A model generated the notes under the pieces. It made no database searches. It had not been told where the DNA came from and worked only from the letters and a program-made list of their open reading frames with translations. The position numbers were made by a program, and so were the translations under genes. A stretch of 64,000 nucleotides of DNA from an uncultured Eubacteriales bacterium (lineage in GTDB: Bacteria; Bacillota; Clostridia; Oscillospirales; Acutalibacteraceae), in contig CAKUUD010000004.1 in NCBI GenBank assembly GCA_934692675.1, positions 78,683-142,682 of the forward strand, in the 5' to 3' direction. The stretch's first letter is position 1; every line of letters starts with the position of its first letter. Below are positions 27,922 through 36,510 of this stretch, piece after piece.

Positions 27922-28506
27922 ATGATGAACTACATTTGGGCAGGGATTATCATGGTCAGCATCATGTGCGGATTTTCTACAGGAAAAATTCCGTCGCTTT
28001 CAAATTCAGTCATGGAAGGTGCGCTTGACGCCGTGAATTTAATAATTTCAATCACGGGCATGATGGCGTTTTGGACAGGAATAATGAAAGTTGCCGAAAA
28101 ATCCGGAATTACAAAATATCTTTCTAAACTGTTTACGCCTATAATAAAATTTTTGTTCCCGGAAAGCTCCCACAATGAAAAGGCAGTGCACGCAATTTGC
28201 ATGAACATAACCGCTAACCTACTTGGGCTCGGGAACGCCGCCACTCCTTTCGGAATAAAAGCCGTTAAAGAACTTCAAAAGTGCAATCCTTTAAGAAAAG
28301 ACACCGCCTCGAACGATATGGCGATGTTCGTGATAATAAACACGGCTTCGCTCCAGCTGGTTCCTACTTTTTTGTGTACGCTAAGACAAAAATATGGATG
28401 CAAAAACCCACTGGAAATCGTGCCATATTTGTGGATTGTTTCGATATGCGCGCTAATCGTAGGAGTGACGTGTGCAAAATTTTTTGAAAAGGTGATAAAA
28501 AATTAA
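27922..28506 (+). CDS. spmA: Spore maturation protein A
   Basis: A 194-residue membrane protein of the SpmA (nucleoside-recognition/Gate domain) family, needed for core dehydration of Bacillus and Clostridium spores. Several hydrophobic segments and the conserved NITANLLGLGNAATPFGIKA plus NTASLQLVPT are visible. Start chosen at ATG 27922 because GGAGG lies seven bases upstream. Overlaps spmB by one base. SpmA/B also occur in non-sporulating bacteria, so this does not prove sporulation. Confidence 0.93.
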   Translation: MMNYIWAGIIMVSIMCGFSTGKIPSLSNSVMEGALDAVNLIISITGMMAFWTGIMKVAEKSGITKYLSKLFTPIIKFLFPESSHNEKAVHAICMNITANLLGLGNAATPFGIKAVKELQKCNPLRKDTASNDMAMFVIINTASLQLVPTFLCTLRQKYGCKNPLEIVPYLWIVSICALIVGVTCAKFFEKVIKN

Positions 28507-29030
28507 TGAATGAATTTGGATTTTACATTATTCCCATTATTTTGGGAATGATAATATTCGTAGCGCTTTATAAAGGAGTTCCGATATTCGACACCTTTTT
28601 GGAAGGAGCAGTTGAAGGACTCAAATCTACCTTTGCGATTTCCGCTTCGCTTATCGGGCTTATCACCGCTGTAAGTATGCTAAAAAGTTCCGGAACTTTG
28701 GATATTATAGCAAATATTTTATCGCCCATCGCGAATGTTTTTCATTTTCCTGCGCAAATTCTACCTTTGGCGATGCTGAGGCCGGTATCGGGCAGCGGAT
28801 CCATAGCTCTTCTTGATAATATACTCAAAAATTATGGACCGGACAGTTTTATGGGAACTCTTGGCTCCATGGTGATGGGTTCTACAGAAACTACATTTTA
28901 CACTATAGCCGTTTATTTTGGAAGCATAAAAATAAAAAAATCCAGGCATACTATTCCGTGTGCCCTGATCGCAGACATCACTGCATTTATAATTTCTTTG
29001 CTCATGGCGAATTTTTTGATGACTCATTAG
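28506..29030 (+). CDS. spmB: Spore maturation protein B
   Basis: A 174-residue partner of SpmA with the same Gate-type fold: YIIPIILGMIIFVALYKGVP, MLRPVSGSGSIALL, MGTLGSMVMGSTETTFYTIA and VYFGSIKIKK. Its ATG overlaps the spmA stop, implying translational coupling. Full length and undamaged. Confidence 0.93.
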   Translation: MNEFGFYIIPIILGMIIFVALYKGVPIFDTFLEGAVEGLKSTFAISASLIGLITAVSMLKSSGTLDIIANILSPIANVFHFPAQILPLAMLRPVSGSGSIALLDNILKNYGPDSFMGTLGSMVMGSTETTFYTIAVYFGSIKIKKSRHTIPCALIADITAFIISLLMANFLMTH

Positions 29031-29130
29031 TAATTTGAACAATAATTTTTTGCTTTAGGAATATATTTTAGAATCTGAAATTATTTTTGTATTCAATATT
29101 TATAATTAACAAAAAATTAAAAAAATTTTG

Positions 29131-29159
29131 TTGACATTTTCCTTAAATGATGTTATCAT
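29131..29159 (+). promoter_or_regulatory. Strong sigma-A promoter of the Cys-rich double-glycine peptide
   Basis: Perfect TTGACA (29131-29136), 17 bases, TATCAT (29154-29159), about 53 bases upstream of the peptide's start. One of the best promoters in the window. Confidence 0.8.
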
Positions 29160-29212
29160 AACCTGTATACAAGATATAAAAAATAGAAATTTAATAACGG
29201 AGGAGTGTTTAA

Positions 29213-29467
29213 ATGCAATTTGAAAATGACAAAATCAATATAACTGAATTAGATTTATCTGATACTGACGATATTGTAGGCGGAGCAAAAGTTGTAAATG
29301 ATATCGATAGTTGCTTTCTTAAAACTTTTAAATCTCAAGTTTGCAATTGCGGAAAGTTCGAGCCAACTCACTCTGCGGTAAATTTTGATATATGCGATAA
29401 TTGTAAATATGCACAAGCACCTTTCGAAAATTCAAGTGTTACCTACTGCACTCAGCAAATGAAATAA
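29213..29467 (+). CDS. 84-residue Cys-rich peptide with double-glycine leader (RiPP or bacteriocin-like precursor)
   Basis: No named family recognised. Residues 1-24 resemble a double-glycine leader (ITELDLSDTDDIVGG). The 60-residue remainder holds six cysteines at 34, 44, 46, 61, 64 and 79, including CxC and CxxC (VCNCGKF, ICDNCKYA). This could be a disulfide-bonded or post-translationally modified exported peptide, or a small zinc-binding protein. It has its own consensus promoter, a GGAGGAG ribosome site and a strong terminator, so it is a complete, probably highly expressed one-gene unit. No modifying enzyme or peptidase-ABC transporter lies beside it. The leader resembles that of the 973-residue protein at 10.5 kb, suggesting one shared exporter. 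Confidence 0.72.
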   Translation: MQFENDKINITELDLSDTDDIVGGAKVVNDIDSCFLKTFKSQVCNCGKFEPTHSAVNFDICDNCKYAQAPFENSSVTYCTQQMK

Positions 29468-29490
29468 AAATTTTGTTAATTATATAAAAG

Positions 29491-29524
29491 GCCTCATCTT
29501 AATCGATGAGGCTTTATTTTTTGT
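29491..29524. terminator. Rho-independent terminator
   Basis: Stem GCCTCATC/GATGAGGC with a 6-base loop and a plus-strand T tract, between the peptide gene and the convergent tsaD; could serve both. Confidence 0.85.
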
Positions 29525-29525
29525 T

Positions 29526-30536
29526 TTAATCTTCGTCGATAGGCATGGCAGCCCTTGCATTTAAGTTCATGGAAGCTCTTTTTCCGCTTAAAAACTCATA
29601 ATATGCTTGCGAACCAACCATGGCGGCGTTATCACCGCAAAAATTAAGTTTTGGTTCGTAAAAATTGTAGTGCAAAGAACGGCATTTTTCATTTAATTCT
29701 CTTCTAAGCAGCGAATTTGCCGAAACTCCGCCGGCAATTCCAAGAGTTCTGTAGCCGTTTTCTTTGGCAGCTCTTAAAAAATTCGAAACCAAACAAGCGA
29801 CCACGGATTTTCTAAAAGAAGCCGCCAAATCATTTATAGGCAGTTCGAGATTTTTTTGATTATAATTGTTAATTATATTTATCATAGCGGTTTTTATGCC
29901 TGAGAAGCTGAAATCGTATGTGTCTTCTCCACTAAGAGGCACAGGGAGCTTGAAACTGTCGGGGTTACCGTTTTCGGAAATTTTATCAAGCATCACCCCG
30001 CCGGGATACGCAAGCCCGAGCCTACGACCGACTTTATCAAATGCCTCTCCCGCGGCGTCGTCACGGGTTCTGCCTAAAATTTTAAATTTTGTGTAGTCTT
30101 TGACTTCAATTATATTGGAATGTCCTCCCGAAACCACAAGGCATAAAAACGGCGGCTTTAAATCGGGGTTTGAAAGATACAAAGAAGCTATATGGGACTT
30201 GATATGATGAACAGGAACCAATGGGAGTCCTGTCCCTAGCGCCAAGCCTTTTGCAAAGTTAACTCCGACAAGCAGCGAACCGACCAATCCCGGAGCGTAT
30301 GTAACCGCCAATGCATCTATCGTTTTAAAGGAGCAATTTGCCTCTTCGATAGTCTTTTTTACGAGCGGAGAAATGTTTTCTATGTGCTTTCTTGAAGCCA
30401 CTTCAGGGACCACGCCGCCGTAAATTTGATGGTCTTTTATTTGAGAGGCGACTTTACAGCTGATAACTTTTCGACCATCTTCAACCACAGCCGCTGATGT
30501 ATCATCGCAAGATGATTCAATCGCTAATATTTTCAT
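29526..30536 (-). CDS. tsaD: tRNA N6-threonylcarbamoyladenosine transferase TsaD
   Basis: A 336-residue ASKHA-fold enzyme that transfers threonylcarbamoyl to A37 of ANN-decoding tRNAs. Signatures: ILAIESSCDDTSAAVVEDG, VPEVASRKHIENI, the metal His pair in HHIKSHIASLY, VSGGHSNI, GEAFDKVGR and GGVSANSLLR. Length is usual. Last gene of the yebC-polA-rimI-tsaD run, 21 bases after rimI; the rimI-tsaD pairing is common in Firmicutes. Confidence 0.97.
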   Translation of the reverse strand: MKILAIESSCDDTSAAVVEDGRKVISCKVASQIKDHQIYGGVVPEVASRKHIENISPLVKKTIEEANCSFKTIDALAVTYAPGLVGSLLVGVNFAKGLALGTGLPLVPVHHIKSHIASLYLSNPDLKPPFLCLVVSGGHSNIIEVKDYTKFKILGRTRDDAAGEAFDKVGRRLGLAYPGGVMLDKISENGNPDSFKLPVPLSGEDTYDFSFSGIKTAMINIINNYNQKNLELPINDLAASFRKSVVACLVSNFLRAAKENGYRTLGIAGGVSANSLLRRELNEKCRSLHYNFYEPKLNFCGDNAAMVGSQAYYEFLSGKRASMNLNARAAMPIDED

Positions 30537-30557
30537 TTAATTAAATTACCTCTACAA

Positions 30558-31010
30558 TCATTCGTTTTGTAAATAATTTGTCATTATAATTCCATCTTCT
30601 TTTGGTAAATTATAAAAATCTTTTCTTGTGCCTATGATTTCAAATCCTGTTTTTTGGTACAGTTTTATCGCAATTTGATTTGATTTTCGTACTTCCAACG
30701 ATAAAAAGCTAAGATTTTTATTTTTAGAGTAGTCAAGAAGATTTTTTATTAATTTTTTGCCTATTTTATTTCCTCGAAATTTTTCAGAGACCGCTAAATT
30801 ATAAACATAACCTTCATCCAACACATTATACATGCCGGCATATCCCACCAAAATTTTATTTGCTTTAGCAGAAATAAAATATGATATGCCATCATTAAAC
30901 GCCGACTGAAACCCTTTTTCTGACCATGGTTCCGAGAAGCATTCGTTCTCTATCGAAACCATGGCAGGGATATCCTGAGGAGTGCTTTCCTCTATGAGTA
31001 TTTCACACAT
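30558..31010 (-). CDS. rimI: GNAT N-acetyltransferase, RimI type
   Basis: About 150 residues of GNAT fold, with the acetyl-CoA loop EKFRGNKIGKKLI and the LEVRKSNQIAIKLYQKTGF block typical of RimI, which acetylates the N-terminal alanine of ribosomal protein S18. The ATG at 31010 is chosen because AAGGA lies upstream; a longer frame to 31037 overlaps the end of polA and has no better site. Coupled to polA and tsaD. Confidence 0.9.
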   Translation of the reverse strand: MCEILIEESTPQDIPAMVSIENECFSEPWSEKGFQSAFNDGISYFISAKANKILVGYAGMYNVLDEGYVYNLAVSEKFRGNKIGKKLIKNLLDYSKNKNLSFLSLEVRKSNQIAIKLYQKTGFEIIGTRKDFYNLPKEDGIIMTNYLQNE

Positions 31011-31015
31011 AAAAA

Positions 31016-33598
31016 TTATTCCTTCGCATCGAACCAAGTTTTACCCACTGCAATATGAACCTCCAGCGGGACATTTAATTTCACAGCATTTTCCATTTCT
31101 TCTTTTAGTAATTTTTTCACTTCTTCGGACTCATCTTCAGGAGACTCGATAATCAATTCGTCGTGAACTTGCAAAATTATTTTTGATTTAAAATCTTCAT
31201 CGAGGAGCCTTTTATAAACATTTATCATCGCGATTTTTATAATATCCGCGGCGCTGCCTTGAATCGGCATGTTTCTTGCGACTCTCTCGCCAAATGACCG
31301 GAGTAAAAAATTAGAAGAATTAAGTTCGGGCAAGTAGCGTCTTCTATGGAATATCGTTTCAACGTAGCCTTGTTCTTTGGCAAGCAAAATTATTTCATTC
31401 ATATAATTATTGATTCCGCTGTAATGCTCAAGATATTTATTTATATAGTTTTGCGCGTCAAACCTGCTTATTTTCAAATCTTGGGCGAGCGAAAACGCGC
31501 TCATGCCGTAAAGTATCCCGAAATTCACGGTTTTGGAACGTGCCCTCATCTCCGGAGTGACCATAGAAACTGGAACACCGAAAATTTGCGAAGCCGTGAT
31601 AGAATGGATATCTTCGTCGTTTTTGAAGGCGTTTATCATGTTCTCATCGCCCGAAATATGAGCCATAACACGGAGTTCAATCTGAGAATAATCCGCGTCA
31701 ATTAAAACGCTGCCTTCGGGAGATTTAAAATATTTTCTGAGCTTGCGCCCTCTTTCGGTTCTTACTGGAATATTTTGTAAATTGGGTTCAGCAGAACTTA
31801 TTCTGCCGGTTCGGGTTTCAGTTTGATTGAATGAAGTATGAATTCGCCCCCGCGGTGTGATAAGGTTAACCATGGAGTCAACGTAAGTGGATTTTAATTT
31901 AGCGAGCGCTCTGTATTCGAGAATCATATTGATTATGGGGTGGTAACCACGAAGCTTTTCGAGAATTTGAGCACCGGTGGAGTACCCACTTTTTAACTTT
32001 TTACCTTTGGGGAGATTTAATTTTTCGAAAAGTATTATTCCGAGCTGCTTCGGGGAATTTATATTAAATTCCTCGCCGGCGAGTTTGTAAATTTCTTCTT
32101 CGGCGGCTTTAAGCTGCTGATTAAGTTCTCCCCCGTAATCTTCGAGCCCTTCTTTATCAATCAAAAATCCAGTGAGCTCCATGTCTGCCAAAACTTTTGA
32201 CAAGGGTTGTTCTATTTTGGTCAGAAGATGTTCCTGATTGTTTTCTTTTATTTTGGTTTTGTATAAATCTTTAAGCTTAGCTATAAAATAGCAAGTCTCT
32301 ATGCACTTCTTTTCCTCGTCCGTAAGTTCTTCCGGCAAATTCGGCGGAAAAATCTCATGCCCTTGCGCCATGGTAAAAATATCTTCTTTTATTTCAGGGT
32401 TCAAAAGATACGCTGCAAGCAGAACATCAAAAATTTCACCCATGAAATTGATTCTCAGGGGCATTATCGATTTGTAAAATTTCTTTAAATTGAATACATT
32501 TTTGCTAATGTTTTTATTTTCGCAGAGCTTTTTCAAGAAAATTCGAAAATTATTATCAATGTTCTTAAAAATATAATAATTATCGGCGCCGTCGCAGATG
32601 CAACATCTTTCGATTAAATTAGATTTTGCTTCGGAAAAAATAGATATTTCTCCGCTGTCTTCGAGATTTTTTAAAATTCCACTGTAATCCTGTGAAAAAT
32701 TTAGATTTATTTTTTGGGATTCAACTTTTTTAGAAACTCCAATTTTATCCATAAATTTGAAAAATTCCAATTCCGTGAAAATCTTTTTAAGACTATCCGT
32801 GTCCATTTCAGACGGAATAAAATCGCTGTCATTTATCTCAATCGGAACATCTTTATTTATTTTTCCTAAATCGTAACTCAGGTAAGCTCTTTCTTTATCT
32901 GCGAGCAATTTGGATTTCAAATTTGGTTTTATATCAAGATTTTCGATATTATTATAAATATTTTCAATACTTTCGTATTTTTCTATGAGGCTTTTCGCGG
33001 TTTTTTCTCCCACGCCCTTTACTCCTGGAATGCAGTCAGAAGCGTCTCCCTGGAGCGCTTTTATATCTATTAATTGCGCGGGAGTGACGTTATAATCCTC
33101 TTTTATTTTATTTTTATCGTACAAAATTGATTCTGCTTTTCCAAATTTAGTTTTAGCAATCCTGACAAAAACATGGTCAGAAACCAGCTGCAAACAATCT
33201 CTGTCTCCTGTTGCGAGCGTGCATTCATAGCCCTTATTTTCGCAGTATTTAGCAAAAGTTCCCAAAATATCATCCGCTTCGTAGCCTTCGCACGTGATCA
33301 ACTTGTATCCCATAGCCACCAAAATTTCTTTTAAAATCGGGAGTTGGGATGCCAATTCTTCGGGCATGCCTTTGCGAGAGGCTTTATATCTGTCGTACAT
33401 TTTGTGACGAAAAGTCGGTTTGGGCAAATCGAATGCCACCGCAATTGCTTGAGGCGAAACCTCTAATAAAAGCTTTTGCAGAGTAGATAAAAATCCATAA
33501 ATTCCGTTAGTCATTTGCCCTTTTTTGTTTGAAAGCATTTTAATGCCGTAAAAAGCTCGGTTAAGGATGCTGTTTCCATCCAAGACCAAATATTTCAA
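31016..33598 (-). CDS. polA: DNA polymerase I
   Basis: An 860-residue repair and Okazaki-fragment polymerase. N-terminal 5'-nuclease (LDGNSILNRAFYGIKMLSNK, YEADDILGT, KALQGDASDCIPGVKGVGEK), a middle domain that lacks the DxE motif of an active 3'-5' exonuclease (as in many Firmicutes), and a C-terminal polymerase with RTGRISSAEPNLQNIPVR, IDADYSQIELRVMAHIS, RSKTVNFGILYGMS and VHDEL. Length normal. Starts 14 bases after yebC and ends within the first codons of the rimI region. Confidence 0.97.
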   Translation of the reverse strand: MKYLVLDGNSILNRAFYGIKMLSNKKGQMTNGIYGFLSTLQKLLLEVSPQAIAVAFDLPKPTFRHKMYDRYKASRKGMPEELASQLPILKEILVAMGYKLITCEGYEADDILGTFAKYCENKGYECTLATGDRDCLQLVSDHVFVRIAKTKFGKAESILYDKNKIKEDYNVTPAQLIDIKALQGDASDCIPGVKGVGEKTAKSLIEKYESIENIYNNIENLDIKPNLKSKLLADKERAYLSYDLGKINKDVPIEINDSDFIPSEMDTDSLKKIFTELEFFKFMDKIGVSKKVESQKINLNFSQDYSGILKNLEDSGEISIFSEAKSNLIERCCICDGADNYYIFKNIDNNFRIFLKKLCENKNISKNVFNLKKFYKSIMPLRINFMGEIFDVLLAAYLLNPEIKEDIFTMAQGHEIFPPNLPEELTDEEKKCIETCYFIAKLKDLYKTKIKENNQEHLLTKIEQPLSKVLADMELTGFLIDKEGLEDYGGELNQQLKAAEEEIYKLAGEEFNINSPKQLGIILFEKLNLPKGKKLKSGYSTGAQILEKLRGYHPIINMILEYRALAKLKSTYVDSMVNLITPRGRIHTSFNQTETRTGRISSAEPNLQNIPVRTERGRKLRKYFKSPEGSVLIDADYSQIELRVMAHISGDENMINAFKNDEDIHSITASQIFGVPVSMVTPEMRARSKTVNFGILYGMSAFSLAQDLKISRFDAQNYINKYLEHYSGINNYMNEIILLAKEQGYVETIFHRRRYLPELNSSNFLLRSFGERVARNMPIQGSAADIIKIAMINVYKRLLDEDFKSKIILQVHDELIIESPEDESEEVKKLLKEEMENAVKLNVPLEVHIAVGKTWFDAKE

Positions 33599-33612
33599 AA
33601 ATCATCACCACG

Positions 33613-34326
33613 TTATTTCAAATTATGCCAAACGTTTTTAATATCTTCATCCTCATCAAGGATGTCCAAAAGTGTGCTTACCTTTGAAGAATCTTCTTCC
33701 GAAAGCGTGACATAAGTACTCGGAACCATGCCGATTTCAGATGAAACAAAATTATAATTTTTACCTTTTAGGTAATTGTATACATCTTCATAATCATTTT
33801 TCTCGGTATAGATTACAAAACACCCGTCATCCTCAATAAAATCAACGGCACCGGATTCAATTACATCTTCTTCGAGCTTGGAAACGTCCACGTCCTCGGA
33901 ATCTATAACGATAATTCCTTTTTCTGAGAACATAAACGATACACACCCGTTCGAGCCCAGATTTCCGCCGTATTTACTAAAATAATGCCTTAAATTTCCG
34001 GCCGTTCTGTTACGATTATCGGTAAGAGTTTCGACTATGATGGCGACTCCGAACGGACCATAGCCTTCATAAGTGATTTCTTCGTAATCGTTGCCGTCGC
34101 CGCCGGCTGCTTTTTTGATTATTCTTTCAATGTTGTCATTCGGGACGTTATTCGCTTTGGCCTTAGCGATGGCATCCCTGAGTTTCGAGTTAGAAGTAGG
34201 GTCAGCGCCACCCTCTTTTGCAGCAACTGCCAATTCTCTTCCAACTTTTGTAAAAATTTTTGCTCTTTGTGCGTCGGTTTTTTCTTTTTTCCTTTTGATA
34301 TTATTCCATTTACTATGTCCTGACAT
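33613..34326 (-). CDS. yebC: YebC/PmpR-family protein
   Basis: A 237-residue protein with the family start MSGHSKWNNIKRKKEKTDAQ and the blocks YEGYGPFGVAIIVETLTDN and GNLGSNGCVSFMF. Described as a transcriptional regulator, and more recently YebC-type proteins have been linked to translation of difficult proline stretches; which applies here is not visible. First gene of the polA operon. Confidence 0.95.
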   Translation of the reverse strand: MSGHSKWNNIKRKKEKTDAQRAKIFTKVGRELAVAAKEGGADPTSNSKLRDAIAKAKANNVPNDNIERIIKKAAGGDGNDYEEITYEGYGPFGVAIIVETLTDNRNRTAGNLRHYFSKYGGNLGSNGCVSFMFSEKGIIVIDSEDVDVSKLEEDVIESGAVDFIEDDGCFVIYTEKNDYEDVYNYLKGKNYNFVSSEIGMVPSTYVTLSEEDSSKVSTLLDILDEDEDIKNVWHNLK

Positions 34327-34414
34327 TATTATTCACCTCAAAAAATATTTTATTATTATAATTATAATATTTTATAGATTAAGTATCAACCGGGCAGTTT
34401 GAGGCAAGAAAACG

Positions 34415-34440
34415 CCCGAGCTTGAATGAACAAGCCCGGG
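34415..34440 (-). terminator. Terminator-like hairpin downstream of the secreted-protein array
   Basis: CCCGAGCTTG/CAAGCCCGGG pairs over 10 bp with one mismatch, loop AATGAA, followed on the minus strand by CGTTTTCTT. About 110 bases after the last paralogue. The rest of 34327-34549 shows no gene. Confidence 0.5.
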
Positions 34441-34549
34441 TGATTTGCGATTATTCTTGGATTAACTTCCAAAAACACTATTACTTAGATTATACAATAC
34501 GATCTACTTCGTATTTATCTTACTCTGCACCGTCTTTTTTAGAGTCGTC

Positions 34550-35233
34550 TTAATTGTTTTTGGAATCTTCTGATGCGTTTTTTTTATTTTCGTCTTCTTT
34601 AGCTACTTGACCTTCGGTTTTTTCTTTATCTTTTTCCACTTTGGGTTCTTGACTTTCGTTTTCTTTTTTCTTTGTATCGTCTTCTAGGTTTACATCAGTT
34701 GTTTCTTTTTTCTCTTCTTTTTTTTCTTCAGCTTTTTTGTTTTCTTTGACTTCGAATGTTATATCCAGGTTTCCGTCTTCTTTTTTCACTTTTTTAAGTA
34801 CTAAAGTCCCTTGAGCATCATCACCGAGTCCGTCGATACCTTTTATAACGATTTCTTTAGTGCTTTCACTTTCTTTGTTGTTACATCCCAAAAGAGTACT
34901 TGCTAATTTATTAGCGTCACTTACTTTAATATTAGATACAGTTAAGCTCTTTCTACATGCTTCTGCAGCTTTTTTGAAATTACCAAAGAAATTTTCAAAA
35001 TCTGTGAATTTGCTGTAATCCATTTTAATGTTGTTGTTGTGGGTCAATAACCAAATCACGGCGCCATCTGCTACTGCGCTGATTGCTGCGCTGGTTAATA
35101 TCAATTTTTTATGATTTACTACACTATTAATTATGCGATCTTTTATTCCTTTTGGTGCTTCGGCTCCAACTGCAGAGCATGAACTTGCTAACATAAGCCC
35201 TGACATGATTCCTGATAATAACTTTTTGTTCAT
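34550..35233 (-). CDS. Secreted paralogue 4 (signal peptide, membrane helix, acidic Lys/Glu tail)
   Basis: A 227-residue protein of a local family with three neighbours. A signal peptide (MNKKLLSGIMSGLMLASSCS, AVGA) is followed by a short basic segment, a second hydrophobic helix (LILTSAAISAVADGAVIWLL, about residues 44-63) and a soluble domain that contains VSNIKVSDANKLASTLLGC and DGLGDDAQGTLVLKKVKKED. The last 60 residues are almost only Lys, Glu, Asp and Asn. It shares the ...DAQGTLVL block with the paralogue at 35346-36377. AGGAGGAAAG precedes the ATG. Function unknown; membrane-tethered surface or released protein is inferred. Confidence 0.65.
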   Translation of the reverse strand: MNKKLLSGIMSGLMLASSCSAVGAEAPKGIKDRIINSVVNHKKLILTSAAISAVADGAVIWLLTHNNNIKMDYSKFTDFENFFGNFKKAAEACRKSLTVSNIKVSDANKLASTLLGCNNKESESTKEIVIKGIDGLGDDAQGTLVLKKVKKEDGNLDITFEVKENKKAEEKKEEKKETTDVNLEDDTKKKENESQEPKVEKDKEKTEGQVAKEDENKKNASEDSKNN

Positions 35234-35345
35234 AAACTTTCCTCCTAGTTTTTATGTTTACAGTTATAACATAACATTTTCTATGGCATTTGTAAATATT
35301 CTTTTTAGAAAAATTTTAATAACAATTAATAATATATCAAATTTT

Positions 35346-36377
35346 TTACTCTATTGCTCCCATAATTTGTGCGTAAGCCACTCTCACTATCATTGTTGTA
35401 TACACATTAATCAGATTGCTCTTTTTCGCTTCGGATTCTGTTAATAGTTTTTTTACAATAATATCCATCTTCTCAAGCAACTCTTTTGCTTCGTTTTTTT
35501 CGCCTAGCGCTTGTTTTTTTAATCCGCACGATACGCCGGAAACAAGACATTTAATATGATTTTTTATATCGGGCATTTTTTTAGATACGTTATCGTTATA
35601 GAGATTAGTTTTGTCGCCGAGCCCTTTTTCTTGACTCAAAAAATTTTGACGAGCAATGATTGCGGTTTTGAACTCATTTAATCTGGAATACACAATATCC
35701 ATAGATTTATCAGCATCTTCGCCGAACATAATCGAAGCAATTGTTAACGTTATTGCTCTTTTAAGATTGTTAGCTGAGGCCGACAAGTTTTTTTCATAAG
35801 GTTCTAATTTTTCTTTGAAAATATTGGAATCAGTGATATTTTTTCCTTTAAATTTGAATTTTACTTCTGTAGAGCCATTATCTAATTTTGACTTAGTAAG
35901 TACTAAGGTTCCTTCGGCGTCTTTGGACCATTCTTCGATTCCTTCGATTTTTTCTGAAATTATCAATTTTTCTTTTGAAGATTTTGAATTTTGTTGATTA
36001 TTTATGACTTCAACCGCTTCTTGGTGAACTTTTTGTGCCCCATCTGCGCTTATGTTTCCCACACTAAAATTCGGGCCTAACTTATCTATATTTTTTACAA
36101 AATCATTTATAAGGTTTTTTTCGGATTCTACAAACTTTCCTTCAATTGAGGTCGGCATATTACTATTTTTATCTCTTAAAAGATAATAAGTAAGGCCTCC
36201 AGTGGCAAGAACTGCGCCCGCTGCGCTGCCAATGGCTATTTTTTTATGATTTTTAATTAAGTCAACTACAGTATTTTTGACTTTTCCAAATTTGGTCACT
36301 TCTTGAGCTTTTGCTGCCGGGCATAACCCCGCCAAAAGTGCTCCGGAAACGATTACTGACAATAATTTCTTATTCAT
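35346..36377 (-). CDS. Secreted paralogue 3
   Basis: 343 residues. Signal peptide (MNKKLLSVIVSGALLAGLCP, AAKA), then KNHKKIAIGSAAGAVLATGG as a second hydrophobic helix, then a helical soluble domain with VGNISADGAQKVHQEAVEVI and EGIEEWSKDAEGTLVLTKSK, clearly related to the next gene. The C-terminal 150 residues add an all-helical domain not seen in the shorter relative. GGAGGAAGC ribosome site. About 110-135 bases separate each member of the array, so each may have its own promoter. Function unknown. Confidence 0.65.
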   Translation of the reverse strand: MNKKLLSVIVSGALLAGLCPAAKAQEVTKFGKVKNTVVDLIKNHKKIAIGSAAGAVLATGGLTYYLLRDKNSNMPTSIEGKFVESEKNLINDFVKNIDKLGPNFSVGNISADGAQKVHQEAVEVINNQQNSKSSKEKLIISEKIEGIEEWSKDAEGTLVLTKSKLDNGSTEVKFKFKGKNITDSNIFKEKLEPYEKNLSASANNLKRAITLTIASIMFGEDADKSMDIVYSRLNEFKTAIIARQNFLSQEKGLGDKTNLYNDNVSKKMPDIKNHIKCLVSGVSCGLKKQALGEKNEAKELLEKMDIIVKKLLTESEAKKSNLINVYTTMIVRVAYAQIMGAIE

Positions 36378-36510
36378 TAGCTTCCTCCAATTTTCTCTGA
36401 TTCTACAACTTATTATAACATATTTTATAAGATTTGTAAACGATTTTTAAACTAAATCTAAAAACAATAATCATTCCAAAGATTACAGCCAAGCTTTACG
36501 GAATAATATT

